Of a stretch of DNA of 13,990 nt, positions 1 through 7,326 are shown one piece after another. Source of the DNA: Syntrophomonas sp. UBA4911 (lineage in GTDB: Bacteria > Bacillota > Syntrophomonadia > Syntrophomonadales > Syntrophomonadaceae); the NCBI GenBank assembly GCA_002398105.1, contig DHCD01000114.1, positions 15,602-29,591 on the forward strand. Reading direction: 5' to 3'. Each line of letters begins with the position of its first letter. Position 1 is the first letter of the stretch. The notes beneath the pieces were generated by a model that saw nothing but the letters and a program-made list of their open reading frames with translations, ran no database searches and was not told the origin of the DNA. Position numbers and translations under genes: made by a program.

Positions 1-1334
1 CCAAGTTCCAGGATTCGTTTTTGCTGCGAACCCTTTAAAACGGAAGCGATCAATTTACTGCCGTAGGCTTGTTTCATCCTTACAATGCAGGAAAAGATCT
101 TTTGCGCCTCAATAGTGATATCCTGAAGTTCACGCTCCAAACAGTTGGCGCATTTATCGCAATGCTCAAGGATATTCTCTTCCCCGAAATAATTGAGGAT
201 AAACTGATGCAGACAGCGGGTAGTATGACAGTAGTCAATCATACTCTGGAGTTTAGCGTATTCCATCTCTTGGTGCGACCGGGATAATTGCCCCTGCTCA
301 ATCAAAAATTTTTGGATCTGAATATCGGCAGCCTGGTAGAGCAGGATACAATCAGCCTCCTGGCCATCCCGTCCGGCTCGTCCGGCTTCCTGATAATAGG
401 CTTCCAGGTGCCGGGGCATATTATGGTGGACGACAAAGCGGACATTGGATTTATTGATACCGAGACCAAAGGCATTGGTAGCTACCATCACCTGAATCTT
501 ATCATAGATAAAGGCTTCCTGGTAACTGTCCCTTTCGGCATTGCTCAAACCGGCATGGTATTTGCCCACCGCATAGCCCCGGGAGGCGAGTTCGGTGAAC
601 AGGCTCTCCACTTCTTTGCGAGTGGCGGCATAAACAATACCGGGGTGATGCGGGTGTTCCTCCAGGTAGCGGCTGATAAAGCGGGTGCGATCCGTACCTT
701 TGATCACTGAAAGATAGAGATTGGTGCGTTTAAAGCTGTTTATAGAAATCAGGGGCCGGTCCAATTCTAAAAGTTTTATCATATCTTCCCGTACCTGGGG
801 AGTGGCGGTGGCGGTAAAGGCAGCTACCACCGGGCGCTCAGGCAAAGCCGCAATCCAGGGCCCGATACCCAGATAACTGGGGCGAAAATCATGGCCCCAC
901 TGGGAAATGCAATGGGCTTCGTCAACAGCTACCAGCGATAGGGGAAGCTCGCTCAGAAGTTCGGTAAAACCCTCCGACTCCAGGCGCTCGGGAGCCGCGT
1001 AGAGCAGCTTGTAATGCCCTTGACGGGCTTTATGAAGACGCTGGTAAAACTCACTCCGATTGAGGGAGCTGTTGACATAGGAAGCGGGTATACCCTGATC
1101 ATTAAGAGCATCCACCTGGTCTTTCATCAGGGCGATCAATGGGGAGACAACCAGGGTGAGTCCGGGCAGAACCAGGGCAGGGAGCTGATAGCATAAGGAT
1201 TTGCCGCCTCCGGTAGGCATGATCCCCAGGGTATCACGGCCTTGCAGGATATTGTCTATTATCTGTTTCTGGCCGGCTTTAAAGCTCAGGAAGCCGAAGT
1301 GCTGGTGCATTATCTGCTCAATCTTTGCTTCCAT
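1..1334 (-). CDS. recQ: ATP-dependent DNA helicase RecQ (3' end cut by window edge)
   Basis: This is a 3'-5' superfamily 2 DNA helicase used in recombination and repair. My translation from the ATG at 1334-1332 is open to the window edge (444 codons). It shows the Walker A motif MPTGGGKS near residues 39-46, the DEAH box in VAVDEAHCISQWGHD near 135-149, and the RecQ motif VI region ending in QEAGRAGRDG. The zinc-binding cysteines appear as C-HTT-RC followed by HCDKCANC. The last residues (GSKLIASVLKGS) begin the winged-helix RQC domain, so only the RQC remainder and any HRDC domain are missing. An AAGGAG ribosome site lies about 8 nt before the ATG. The gene runs in the same direction as the CoA-transferase upstream, but about 260 bp and a hairpin separate them, so it is probably transcribed independently. 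Confidence 0.96.
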   Translation of the reverse strand, partial: MEAKIEQIMHQHFGFLSFKAGQKQIIDNILQGRDTLGIMPTGGGKSLCYQLPALVLPGLTLVVSPLIALMKDQVDALNDQGIPASYVNSSLNRSEFYQRLHKARQGHYKLLYAAPERLESEGFTELLSELPLSLVAVDEAHCISQWGHDFRPSYLGIGPWIAALPERPVVAAFTATATPQVREDMIKLLELDRPLISINSFKRTNLYLSVIKGTDRTRFISRYLEEHPHHPGIVYAATRKEVESLFTELASRGYAVGKYHAGLSNAERDSYQEAFIYDKIQVMVATNAFGLGINKSNVRFVVHHNMPRHLEAYYQEAGRAGRDGQEADCILLYQAADIQIQKFLIEQGQLSRSHQEMEYAKLQSMIDYCHTTRCLHQFILNYFGEENILEHCDKCANCLERELQDITIEAQKIFSCIVRMKQAYGSKLIASVLKGSQQKRILEL

Positions 1335-1556
1335 ATCCCCATCTCCTTGTTGCCGGACCCGGCTTGAGTAAAAAGGGCCGGCAGCCTAATCCGTTGTAAT
1401 GTCTGTAAATATCATATCATACCTGACCGGGGCAGGAAGCAAAAGAGGAACGGAAAAGGATAATAGCGGCGTTCTGCAGGTAAAAGGGGGAAAATAAGAC
1501 CATGCTTGCCTGGATTATAATGGGTATGATCAAGGGGTACGCCCATAGAGGGTGAA

Positions 1557-1598
1557 GGAATAAGCAAAGGCACTCCAAGAGCGCCCTTTGCTTATTCC
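1557..1598 (-). terminator. Hairpin directly after the CoA-transferase stop codon
   Basis: A perfect 14-bp inverted repeat (GGAATAAGCAAAGG at 1557-1570 pairs with 1585-1598) encloses a 14-nt loop that can form a further CTC/GAG pair. On the minus strand it begins at the last base of the TAG stop. No clear U tract follows, so it may be a terminator or an mRNA 3'-end stabiliser. The rest of 1335-1556 holds nothing I recognise apart from the recQ leader and an AT-rich TATGAT patch that could be a -10 element. Confidence 0.6.
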
Positions 1599-2941
1599 TA
1601 GGATATACGATTGCTTCGGCGCCAAATTCCCATGCGCTGGGCTTCCTGTACAAGCTCATCCCGAAAATCCGGGTGGGCTATGCTTATCAGGGCTTCAGCC
1701 CGCTGCCACGTTGATTTCCCTTTGACATTGATGACGCCGTACTCGGTTATAATGTAATGAGCAATAGTTCTGGGTACGGTAACTATAGTGCCTGGGGGGA
1801 GAGTCGGCCTGATGCGGGAATGTATCTTACCCTTTTTGTCTGTAAAAGTGGAGGACAGGCAGATTATTCCCTTTCCTCCCTGAGACATAAATGATCCCAA
1901 CATAAAATCAACCTGACCGCCGGTCCCGGAGATATGCCTGGTACCCACCGACTCGGAATTGATTTGGGAGAAGAGATCAATTTCAATAGCATTGTTGATA
2001 GCTATTACTTTGGGATTTTTAGCTATATTATAAGGAAAATTTATATAGCTTATGGGATAAGATTGACATACCGGATTGCGATTGATAAAATCGTACAGTT
2101 CCTTTGACCCCATGGCAAAGGCAAATACCATTACCCCCTGATTTATCGCCTTGTTTTTACCGGTGATCCGCCCAGCTTCATACATGATCATATGGGCGTC
2201 GGCCAGCATTTCCGTGTGCACCCCCAGATCCTTTAAATCTGACTGGGCTATTAACTTTCCTACCGCGTTGGGCATTTTGCCTATCCCCAGCTGAATACAG
2301 GCCCCATCTTCAATTTCTTCCATTATCAAGGCTGCAATTTTCTCGTCCACAGGGGCGGGTTCAGCCGCCGGAATAGTTAACATAGCAGGATTATCACCTG
2401 CGACGATGATATCTACTTCGCTGATATGGACCTGATGGTCGAATTCGCCACAAACCACCGGCATATTTTGATTGACTTCAACAATCACTTTAGCGGCGGA
2501 ATTTATGATCGGTTTGGCCTGAGCCACACTGGGGCCAAAATTGAAATAACCGTCTTCGTTCATGGGAGCGACGTGCAGCATGGCTACGTCCAGCATCTGC
2601 TTACGGCTCAGGTCTATAGGCATCTCATAATATAGATAGGGCATGTAATATAAATTGCCGCTACTGCCGAACTGGCGGTCATAATCGGAAGAATGCCAGC
2701 TTTGATAAATAAAATGCTCCCCGGTTGGGTCGGATGATATGGTGTGCAGGGGGTATAAGGCGACACTGGTATTTATAATAACCTCCTGCAGTTCGTCCCG
2801 ACGCTGGGATAAGGCCATATCCAGGGCCGGGGGAACCCCATTGAAGGAATTATACTGTACCATATCTCCGGATTTTACGATTTTAACAGCTTCTTCCGGA
2901 CTTTGCAGTTTAGAAAGATATTCCTGTTGAAATTTCAACAA
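1598..2941 (-). CDS. Acetyl-CoA hydrolase/transferase family protein, probably butyryl-CoA (or 4-hydroxybutyrate):acetate CoA-transferase
   Basis: This cytoplasmic enzyme would move CoA between acyl-CoA and acetate through a glutamyl-CoA thioester. The 447 residues match the usual length of butyryl-CoA and 4-hydroxybutyrate CoA-transferases. The glycine-rich GIGKMPNA segment (residues 219-226) and VHTEM (241-245) match the family's active-site region, with E244 the expected catalytic glutamate. ISGTGGQVDF near 338 is also typical. The start is TTG at 2941-2939, preceded by GGGAGG at 6 nt; the next in-frame Met is at residue 27. An extended -10 element lies upstream. In a syntroph, such enzymes activate butyrate or recover acetyl-CoA energy. 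Sequence alone cannot settle the substrate (butyrate, 4-hydroxybutyrate, succinate or others). Confidence 0.9.
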   Translation of the reverse strand: MLKFQQEYLSKLQSPEEAVKIVKSGDMVQYNSFNGVPPALDMALSQRRDELQEVIINTSVALYPLHTISSDPTGEHFIYQSWHSSDYDRQFGSSGNLYYMPYLYYEMPIDLSRKQMLDVAMLHVAPMNEDGYFNFGPSVAQAKPIINSAAKVIVEVNQNMPVVCGEFDHQVHISEVDIIVAGDNPAMLTIPAAEPAPVDEKIAALIMEEIEDGACIQLGIGKMPNAVGKLIAQSDLKDLGVHTEMLADAHMIMYEAGRITGKNKAINQGVMVFAFAMGSKELYDFINRNPVCQSYPISYINFPYNIAKNPKVIAINNAIEIDLFSQINSESVGTRHISGTGGQVDFMLGSFMSQGGKGIICLSSTFTDKKGKIHSRIRPTLPPGTIVTVPRTIAHYIITEYGVINVKGKSTWQRAEALISIAHPDFRDELVQEAQRMGIWRRSNRIS

Positions 2942-2980
2942 AATAACCTCCCATTTGACATTATTATCAGTAATGTTACC

Positions 2981-2989
2981 AGTATATCA
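2981..2989 (-). promoter_or_regulatory. Extended -10 promoter candidate for the CoA-transferase gene
   Basis: On the minus strand the bases read TGATATACT, an extended -10 (TG-N-TATACT), about 40 nt before the TTG start. No convincing -35 is present at 17 nt, which is common for extended -10 promoters. The call is by motif only. Confidence 0.35.
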
Positions 2990-3086
2990 CAGTTGCCGCA
3001 TATTGAAACAGGCATTTAATGCCTATCCTATGCTTTTTTATTATGGGGGGAATAATGTATACTATCTGGGGAAGGGAGTGGAAAAT

Positions 3087-3302
3087 TTGCTTTTTAACTT
3101 CGGCTTAAAGCAAAAAACAGTCAAAGAATTACGTAAAAATCAGGGAATGACTGCCCGGGAACTGGCTCAACGCCTGAAGCTGAATACGGCGGCCATACTT
3201 CGCATTGACGACATGAAGCTGAAAGAAGTCCCGGAACCGTTAAGAAGTAGAATAACACCGATTTTAAGAGGCGATGACGTTGATAAAATACCATGGCTAT
3301 AA
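3087..3302 (+). CDS. Small helix-turn-helix domain protein (71 aa)
   Basis: This is a probable DNA-binding protein with a lone HTH. From the TTG at 3087 it reads LLFNFGLKQKTVKELRKNQG and then TARELAQRLKLNTAAIL, an XRE/lambda-repressor-like helix-turn-helix (residues about 10-40). A short tail ends in PILRGDDVDKIPWL. The frame is open upstream to 2955, but AAGGGAG at 3073-3079 sits 8 nt before the TTG and the N-terminus then matches small clostridial HTH proteins I recall. The upstream residues look like read-through of noncoding sequence. GTG at 3078 is an alternative start but overlaps the ribosome site. The gene is divergent from the CoA-transferase, so it could regulate it; that is inference from position only. 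Confidence 0.72.
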   Translation: MLFNFGLKQKTVKELRKNQGMTARELAQRLKLNTAAILRIDDMKLKEVPEPLRSRITPILRGDDVDKIPWL

Positions 3303-3305
3303 AGT

Positions 3306-3347
3306 AAAGCATCTTCGGTAATGATTTTATTATTGGCAAGATGCTTT
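3306..3347 (+). terminator. Terminator-like hairpin after the HTH gene
   Basis: AAAGCATCTT (3306-3315) pairs perfectly with AAGATGCTTT (3338-3347) around a 22-nt loop and begins a few bases after the stop. The short T-rich end (CTTTTGG) makes it a moderate rho-independent terminator. The remaining bases to 3547 show no other gene. Confidence 0.55.
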
Positions 3348-3547
3348 TGGTTTATGCTGCAGGTTAAGCCTGTCACAGCATTGGCGTTATAGATTAATGA
3401 TTCCGGAAGTAAGGGTAAACCCATTGCCTGCCGCTAAATGGAAAAGCAGGAGAACATATCATCTCCCCCCGCCAGTCACGCTATAGCATTTTCCACCTGA
3501 CCGGGAATATATTTTTAAAAAGCTGATGCGTGAAAGGGACGAAGGCT

Positions 3548-4450
3548 GTGGTAGTAAATCTGCGCCAGTTGCGGTTGCTGCTCATTGCAATACCATTGCT
3601 GCTTATCTTTGGATTGATGCAAAGACACATCCTGTCGGAGATGGAACCGGAACCGTCACTGCCTGAACCTGATAAGCTCTATGGGCAGTTCCTGGCCTGG
3701 GAAGAGGTTCGACAGTATTTCAATAAATACAGCAGTGCAACTGTTGTTGACCTTGATACCGGGCTGCAGTTTAATGTGCAGAGGCGGGGAGGCAGCAGCC
3801 ATGCTGATGTACAGCCTCTGACAGCTGAGGATACCGCTGTCATGAAAACGATCTATGATGGGAAATGGAGTTGGAAGCGGCGGGCCGTTATTCTGGTACT
3901 GGAAAACGGAATGAGAATCGCCGGTTCCATGAACGGAATGCCTCATGGACAAGGGGCTATAGCAGGGAACAAGTTCCAGGGCCATTTCTGTATCCACTTC
4001 CGGGACAGTAAGACCCACGGCAGCCGCCAGGTGGATTTGGCTCACCAGATGATGGTGTGGAAGGCTGCCGACGCCATAGAAAGTCAAATCAAAGAGCTGG
4101 GACCGAAAGATACCATAAGGCTGTTTTTTACCGCTATTGACCAGGATGAGCTGAAGCTGGCCGGTCAATTATTGGACGGAAAAGCGGGAACGACAGCCAT
4201 TCTGGAATTGTTTAAGGATTATGATTATGTCAGGACTTACGAATTTAACCAGCTCAATGAAGAAACCTTTGAAGTGGGCGTACTCCTGGGTTATGACAAT
4301 GGCCGCAAGCAATTGCGCAAATCCATACCGATTAAATTAATTAAAAGAAATTCCGGCTGGAAGGTTGATCTGGATTCTGTCATAGTATTGCTGCCACCGC
4401 CGGGAAGTCCGGCAGAGCTACTCAGCGGTCCGGGCGGCGAAAAACCGTGA
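3548..4450 (+). CDS. Membrane-anchored extracytoplasmic protein of unknown function with a conserved H/D-rich domain and an NTF2-like tail
   Basis: I cannot name this protein. From GTG 3548 (AAAGGGA 8 nt upstream; a further in-frame GTG at 3530 has no such site) it has about 300 residues. Residues 5-24 are a hydrophobic signal anchor after a basic start, so the rest should face outside. Residues 65-175 carry FNVQRRGGSSHADVQPLT, a KWSWKRRAVILV strand, GSMNGMPHG, GHFCIHFRDSKTHGS and VDLAHQ. I recall this His/Asp/Cys pattern from Firmicutes cell-surface proteins; it may bind metal or be an enzyme core. Residues 185-275 resemble an NTF2-like fold (KDTIRLFFTAIDQDEL to SGWKVDLDS). The last 33 bp overlap the 3' end of the convergent gene. 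Confidence 0.78.
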   Translation: MVVNLRQLRLLLIAIPLLLIFGLMQRHILSEMEPEPSLPEPDKLYGQFLAWEEVRQYFNKYSSATVVDLDTGLQFNVQRRGGSSHADVQPLTAEDTAVMKTIYDGKWSWKRRAVILVLENGMRIAGSMNGMPHGQGAIAGNKFQGHFCIHFRDSKTHGSRQVDLAHQMMVWKAADAIESQIKELGPKDTIRLFFTAIDQDELKLAGQLLDGKAGTTAILELFKDYDYVRTYEFNQLNEETFEVGVLLGYDNGRKQLRKSIPIKLIKRNSGWKVDLDSVIVLLPPPGSPAELLSGPGGEKP

Positions 4451-4867
4451 AACCAAATAGCAGACCACCAGGGCCAGAAGGAAACGCCCGATTTGCAGTG
4501 GAACCGCCATGGCTCCCAGAGCGGCCCAAATGAGAGTATCTTCAATGACTGAATGGCAGAGCACCAGAAATAGATTTATTAAATAGATGTCCTGACTGCT
4601 GAGTTTGCCCTGACGGGTGCTGTCCAGGATAATCGCTCCTCCATAGCCTATGCCCAATAGAAGTCCGGCCATCAGCGGCAGGTTGGCTTCGGGGGACATG
4701 CCCAGCAGTCGGGTAAAAGGTGACATCAGGGCAGTCATTTTATCCAATATTTTATATTCCTGAAAAAATTCCACCATTATCATCACGGCGGTGACAATAA
4801 GCGCCAATTGGCCGACCAGCAAAAAGCCGCCTTTGAGAATTGTTGCGCTGATAGTTATAAAGGACAC
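4418..4867 (-). CDS. Nucleoside recognition (Gate) domain membrane protein, second of a pair
   Basis: This is an integral membrane protein of 149 residues, mostly hydrophobic, with about four segments. GYGGAIILDSTRQGKLS and the SpmA/SpmB/FeoB-like arrangement around it mark the Gate domain. Family members are known or suspected to act in nucleoside or ion transport and in spore maturation; the substrate here is unknown. The GTG start at 4867 follows AGGGGGT about 9 nt upstream, and that site overlaps the TAG stop of the preceding gene, so the two are translationally linked. The pair probably forms a hetero-oligomer, as two-gene Gate modules (SpmA/SpmB, YjiG/YjiH) do. The 3' end overlaps the convergent gene by 33 bp. 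Confidence 0.85.
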   Translation of the reverse strand: MSFITISATILKGGFLLVGQLALIVTAVMIMVEFFQEYKILDKMTALMSPFTRLLGMSPEANLPLMAGLLLGIGYGGAIILDSTRQGKLSSQDIYLINLFLVLCHSVIEDTLIWAALGAMAVPLQIGRFLLALVVCYLVSRFFAARTAE

Positions 4868-4880
4868 TTATAAAGACCCC

Positions 4881-5294
4881 CTAAATGATCTGATTGATAA
4901 ACATGGCCAGACCTACGGCAGCCAGAAGGCGGACCATAATCAGGGAGCTTACCCGGGAGCCGCTTTTTTTACCTATAAGTGATTCCAGGGGAAGATCATG
5001 GGCGCACAAAATGAAGGCCGCCATTATAGTCAGTTCTTTAGTGTCAAAACCCAGCGGTACCAGAGCTCCGACCCCGGCATAAAAACTGACCAGTGCTCCT
5101 AAAACCAGGGGTAGTGCTGCTTCTCCCGGCAAACCGATGATGTGCATGAGAGGCTCCAGCAGATTGGAAATCCATTTGATTACCGGGGTATAATTTAAAA
5201 GGCTTACTATAATATAGGCGGGCAGGACAACTTTAATGCCCAGTTCCCATGTAACTGTCAGCCCTCTTTGTATCCCCCGCAGTAAGATGTGCAT
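4881..5294 (-). CDS. Nucleoside recognition (Gate) domain membrane protein, first of a pair
   Basis: This 137-residue membrane protein begins MHILLRGIQRGLTVTWELG, the typical amphipathic start of this family. Hydrophobic segments follow around residues 22-36, 57-80 and 88-100, and the last segment ends at IINQII-like residues. LPGEAALPLVLGALVSFYAG is the Gate core. ATG 5294 is preceded by AGGGGGT at 7 nt. It lies 13 bp upstream of its partner gene and 3 bp downstream of the small ORF at 5298-5462, suggesting a three-cistron operon. The membrane role is certain by composition; the transported species is not known. Confidence 0.85.
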   Translation of the reverse strand: MHILLRGIQRGLTVTWELGIKVVLPAYIIVSLLNYTPVIKWISNLLEPLMHIIGLPGEAALPLVLGALVSFYAGVGALVPLGFDTKELTIMAAFILCAHDLPLESLIGKKSGSRVSSLIMVRLLAAVGLAMFINQII

Positions 5295-5297
5295 CGC

Positions 5298-5462
5298 CTA
5301 CACCCCCTGCCACGGGGGGGCTAGTTCTGTCAGGGAGCCCAACCAGGCCCGGGCATGGGAAGAGGAAAGGCTGAAACTAATCAGCGGAGCCCAAATGGCA
5401 GTTAGAATAAAGCTTGGCCGAGCCTCGTGGAAAGACCAAAGGCAACTGTTTTCCACAGTCAA
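5298..5462 (-). CDS. Small ORF (54 aa) leading the Gate-protein operon
   Basis: I do not recognise this peptide. The frame starts at TTG 5462-5460 (a GTG two codons on is an alternative), with a near-perfect AAAAGGAGGT site 5 nt upstream. It runs 54 codons to TAG at 5300-5298. The translation begins MTVENSCLWSFHEARPSFIL and ends APPWQGV, with a moderately hydrophobic stretch FILTAIWAPLISFSL (residues 18-32) that could be one membrane segment. Its stop lies inside or next to the ribosome site of the following Gate gene, which suggests translational coupling. The strong Shine-Dalgarno and tight packing support a real gene. The composition is not strongly coding-like, so a leader peptide or chance ORF is possible. 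Confidence 0.5.
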   Translation of the reverse strand: MTVENSCLWSFHEARPSFILTAIWAPLISFSLSSSHARAWLGSLTELAPPWQGV

Positions 5463-5565
5463 AATTACCTCCTTTTACCCGGTAAAAATAGTATTGCCGC
5501 CTTGTCGGTAATTAATTTGATTTCGTTCAGGGGTATTGCTGCAGATGGTAAAGGATGGCTTAACT

Positions 5566-6003
5566 TTAGGGATCTAAAATCATATACTGGGTACTGGCGG
5601 AGGCGATGAGCTGATTAGCCCGGTTGCAGCCCTCAGCCGTCATATATACCATAGTACGTCCCTTAGATTTTACGGTGGCGGTTATAATGAGTTCGTCACC
5701 GGGGAAAATGGGACGATGATAGGTAGTGTTGATATAAAGGGTAGTGGCTTTGATGGCGGAGGCAGCTATTGAACAGAGCGGACCAAAGGCATTGTCAAAG
5801 GCAGCGGATATGAACCCGCCCTGCATTGATCCCGCCGGATTGCAATAGGATTCTAACACCGGGATAGCTATTGTGACGCTATGATCGGGAGTAAAATCCA
5901 GCAGGCGGGTTTGCATGCTGGTATAACAGTGGGGAAGGGGACCCGGACCACTGTTAAGCATAGCATATTTTTTTTCTTCCTCGTCCCCTGGACGGTTGCT
6001 CAT
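5566..6003 (-). CDS. PaaI-type hotdog-fold thioesterase
   Basis: This is a probable acyl-CoA thioesterase of 145 residues, the normal length for the family. The central signature NPAGSMQGGFISAAFDNAFG (residues about 55-74) matches the PaaI motif N-P-x-G-x-x-H/Q-G-G followed by an acidic residue (D70 region), which positions the catalytic water. TTLYINTTYHRPIFPGDELIITATV is the typical hotdog strand segment. The start is ATG 6003 with a weak CAGGT site 7 nt upstream and a TATAAT about 20 nt upstream on the same strand. It stands alone, about 100 bp before the Gate operon. The acyl substrate cannot be told from sequence; a role in fatty acid or aromatic acyl-CoA turnover is plausible. Confidence 0.85.
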   Translation of the reverse strand: MSNRPGDEEEKKYAMLNSGPGPLPHCYTSMQTRLLDFTPDHSVTIAIPVLESYCNPAGSMQGGFISAAFDNAFGPLCSIAASAIKATTLYINTTYHRPIFPGDELIITATVKSKGRTMVYMTAEGCNRANQLIASASTQYMILDP

Positions 6004-6216
6004 CTGTATACCTGCTTCCCAATTATAATTGCTCTGGGATTTATTCGCTACTCCTTCAGTTTATCCTGCTTAAAACAGACGATTTTTATATATTAATCCT
6101 CCCGTGGCGGGAAGGCATACCCACAAGGTACCAGCAAACAGGCTGATAGGCAGCCTATGAAATGGAGTGATAGAGAAGCCGACCCTAGATAAAGTCCTTA
6201 AAAAATCCGTGGCAAT

Positions 6217-6242
6217 AAAAGGCCCGGTTAGTACCGGGCCCC
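6217..6242 (-). terminator. Rho-independent terminator of the hydrogenase operon
   Basis: GGCCCGGT-TAGT-ACCGGGCC (6221-6240) is a perfect 8-bp GC-rich stem with a 4-nt loop. On the minus strand it is followed by TTTTATTG. It lies 15 bp past the stop of the cytochrome b gene. The neighbouring stretch 6108-6170 holds two further short inverted repeats of unknown role (CCTCCCG-TGG-CGGGAAGG and AGGCTG-ATAGG-CAGCCT) and no gene. Confidence 0.88.
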
Positions 6243-6255
6243 GAATAAGACAAGG

Positions 6256-6918
6256 CTATTCTATTTTCTGCAGTTGGGTAAACCATTTGGCATTATGGTG
6301 GGCCGTAACCTGGGCATCAACATAGCCGTCCAGCATCATGGAAGCGAATTCTACCCGGGATTTCGGGTGAATGGCAGCCAGGAAAAAATGCCCCGCCACC
6401 AGTAAAATCATTATCATGGCGGTCCAGAAGTGGATATTATAACAGAGGGCCAGGAAGGCTGAAGACAGCATATCCCGCCACAGCCACATGGGGAAACCGG
6501 TAATAATTATTAAGAGGCAGCCTGCGATAATCAGGCCCCCCAGGATTTTTTGACCGGCATTATACTTTTCTTGGGGAGGCGTATGCTCTGCTTTTATAAA
6601 TGGCACGTAGCCTCCCATGGTCTTTAACCAGGCAAAATCATTCCTGGTGAACGTGGATATGGTATCGACAAAACGGGAAAAACGGTCAAAGTTCAACAGA
6701 ATGTAAAGGGTTGGCCCCAGGGTAAAGATAACCCCGGTCCAGCGGTGAACCAAAGAGGCGTTGGCCGGTCCCCCGAATATATTGGCTATACCGGCTATAT
6801 CCCAGTAAAAACCTATCCCCGTAAGTCCCAGAATAATAAAGGCCAGCAGATGAATCCAGTGCATGGTACGGGTTTGAGTATCATGCTTCAGGATCTTTCC
6901 CTTAATTTCTTCACTCAT
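6256..6918 (-). CDS. Cytochrome b (formate dehydrogenase gamma/cytochrome b561-type) subunit of the hydrogenase
   Basis: This di-heme membrane subunit of about 220 residues would connect the exported hydrogenase to the quinone pool. The N-terminus HDTQTRTMHWIHLLAFIILG matches the FdnI-type motif. Further candidate heme histidines lie in LVHRWTG, NIHFWTAM and AGHFFLAAIHP. Four hydrophobic segments are visible. Translation can begin at GTG 6921 or the adjacent ATG 6918; GGGAGG lies 7 nt from the ATG, so I chose the ATG. It is the last gene of the operon, 15 bp after the small subunit, with a strong terminator behind it. The pairing with an [FeFe] rather than [NiFe] enzyme parallels the membrane hydrogenase described for Syntrophomonas (from memory). 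Confidence 0.92.
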   Translation of the reverse strand: MSEEIKGKILKHDTQTRTMHWIHLLAFIILGLTGIGFYWDIAGIANIFGGPANASLVHRWTGVIFTLGPTLYILLNFDRFSRFVDTISTFTRNDFAWLKTMGGYVPFIKAEHTPPQEKYNAGQKILGGLIIAGCLLIIITGFPMWLWRDMLSSAFLALCYNIHFWTAMIMILLVAGHFFLAAIHPKSRVEFASMMLDGYVDAQVTAHHNAKWFTQLQKIE

Positions 6919-6933
6919 CACTATACCTCCCTT

Positions 6934-7308
6934 TTACGCCGCTTCATGGCTGTTTTCGTTCTGGCCGGGCGCTTTAAGTTCTTCGATAAAGGCGGGGATG
7001 TTTTTGCCATATTTAGTGTGGAGCAGGTGATGAGCTTTTGCGCTCAGGTATTTCTCTTCCCCGGGTGACAGGAATTCCCGGTAAATCTCAATTATCTCCG
7101 GGTTTTCATGAGATTTGCGTAAAGCCATTTTTTCGTCCAGGGAATAAAGTCCTGCTGCCCGCTGGGCGATATAATTATCACCGGCGGCAAAAGCGTCAAT
7201 ACCTATCTTGGCAAAAATCCCGGATACTATAACGGTAACAGCCAGCAGACCGCTTCCTTTCAAAAACTGGCGTCTGGTCATGCCCGCTTTTTCAGCAAAG
7301 ATATGCAT
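6934..7308 (-). CDS. hydB: [FeFe] hydrogenase small subunit with Tat signal peptide
   Basis: This 124-residue subunit wraps the catalytic subunit and carries it out of the cell. The twin-arginine motif TRRQFLK (residues 11-17) and the hydrophobic GSGLLAVTVIVSGIFA form a Tat signal, with a likely cleavage after AFA near residue 41. The mature part contains AAGLYSLDEKMALRKSHENP and AHHLLHTKYG, the hallmark of the iron hydrogenase small-subunit family. ATG 7308 has GGAGG 8 nt upstream, within TAAAGGAAGGAGG that overlaps the preceding stop. Because only this subunit has a signal, the complex is expected to fold in the cytoplasm and be co-exported, as in the Desulfovibrio HydAB enzyme. Confidence 0.94.
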   Translation of the reverse strand: MHIFAEKAGMTRRQFLKGSGLLAVTVIVSGIFAKIGIDAFAAGDNYIAQRAAGLYSLDEKMALRKSHENPEIIEIYREFLSPGEEKYLSAKAHHLLHTKYGKNIPAFIEELKAPGQNENSHEAA

Positions 7309-7326
7309 GCTGGAATCCTCCTTCCT

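Noticed and set aside
69..1196. Plus-strand ORFs of 60-140 codons across 69-1196
   Set aside because: They lie on the reverse strand of a continuous RecQ reading frame with all helicase motifs; their translations match nothing and they have no ribosome sites.
1417..1659. 80-codon minus-strand ORF
   Set aside because: It overlaps the 3' end of the CoA-transferase and its hairpin in another frame and has no ribosome site.
2955..3086. N-terminal extension of the HTH protein to the first in-frame ATG at 2955
   Set aside because: The extension overlaps the divergent promoter region and encodes unrelated residues. A well-placed AAGGGAG favours the TTG at 3087.
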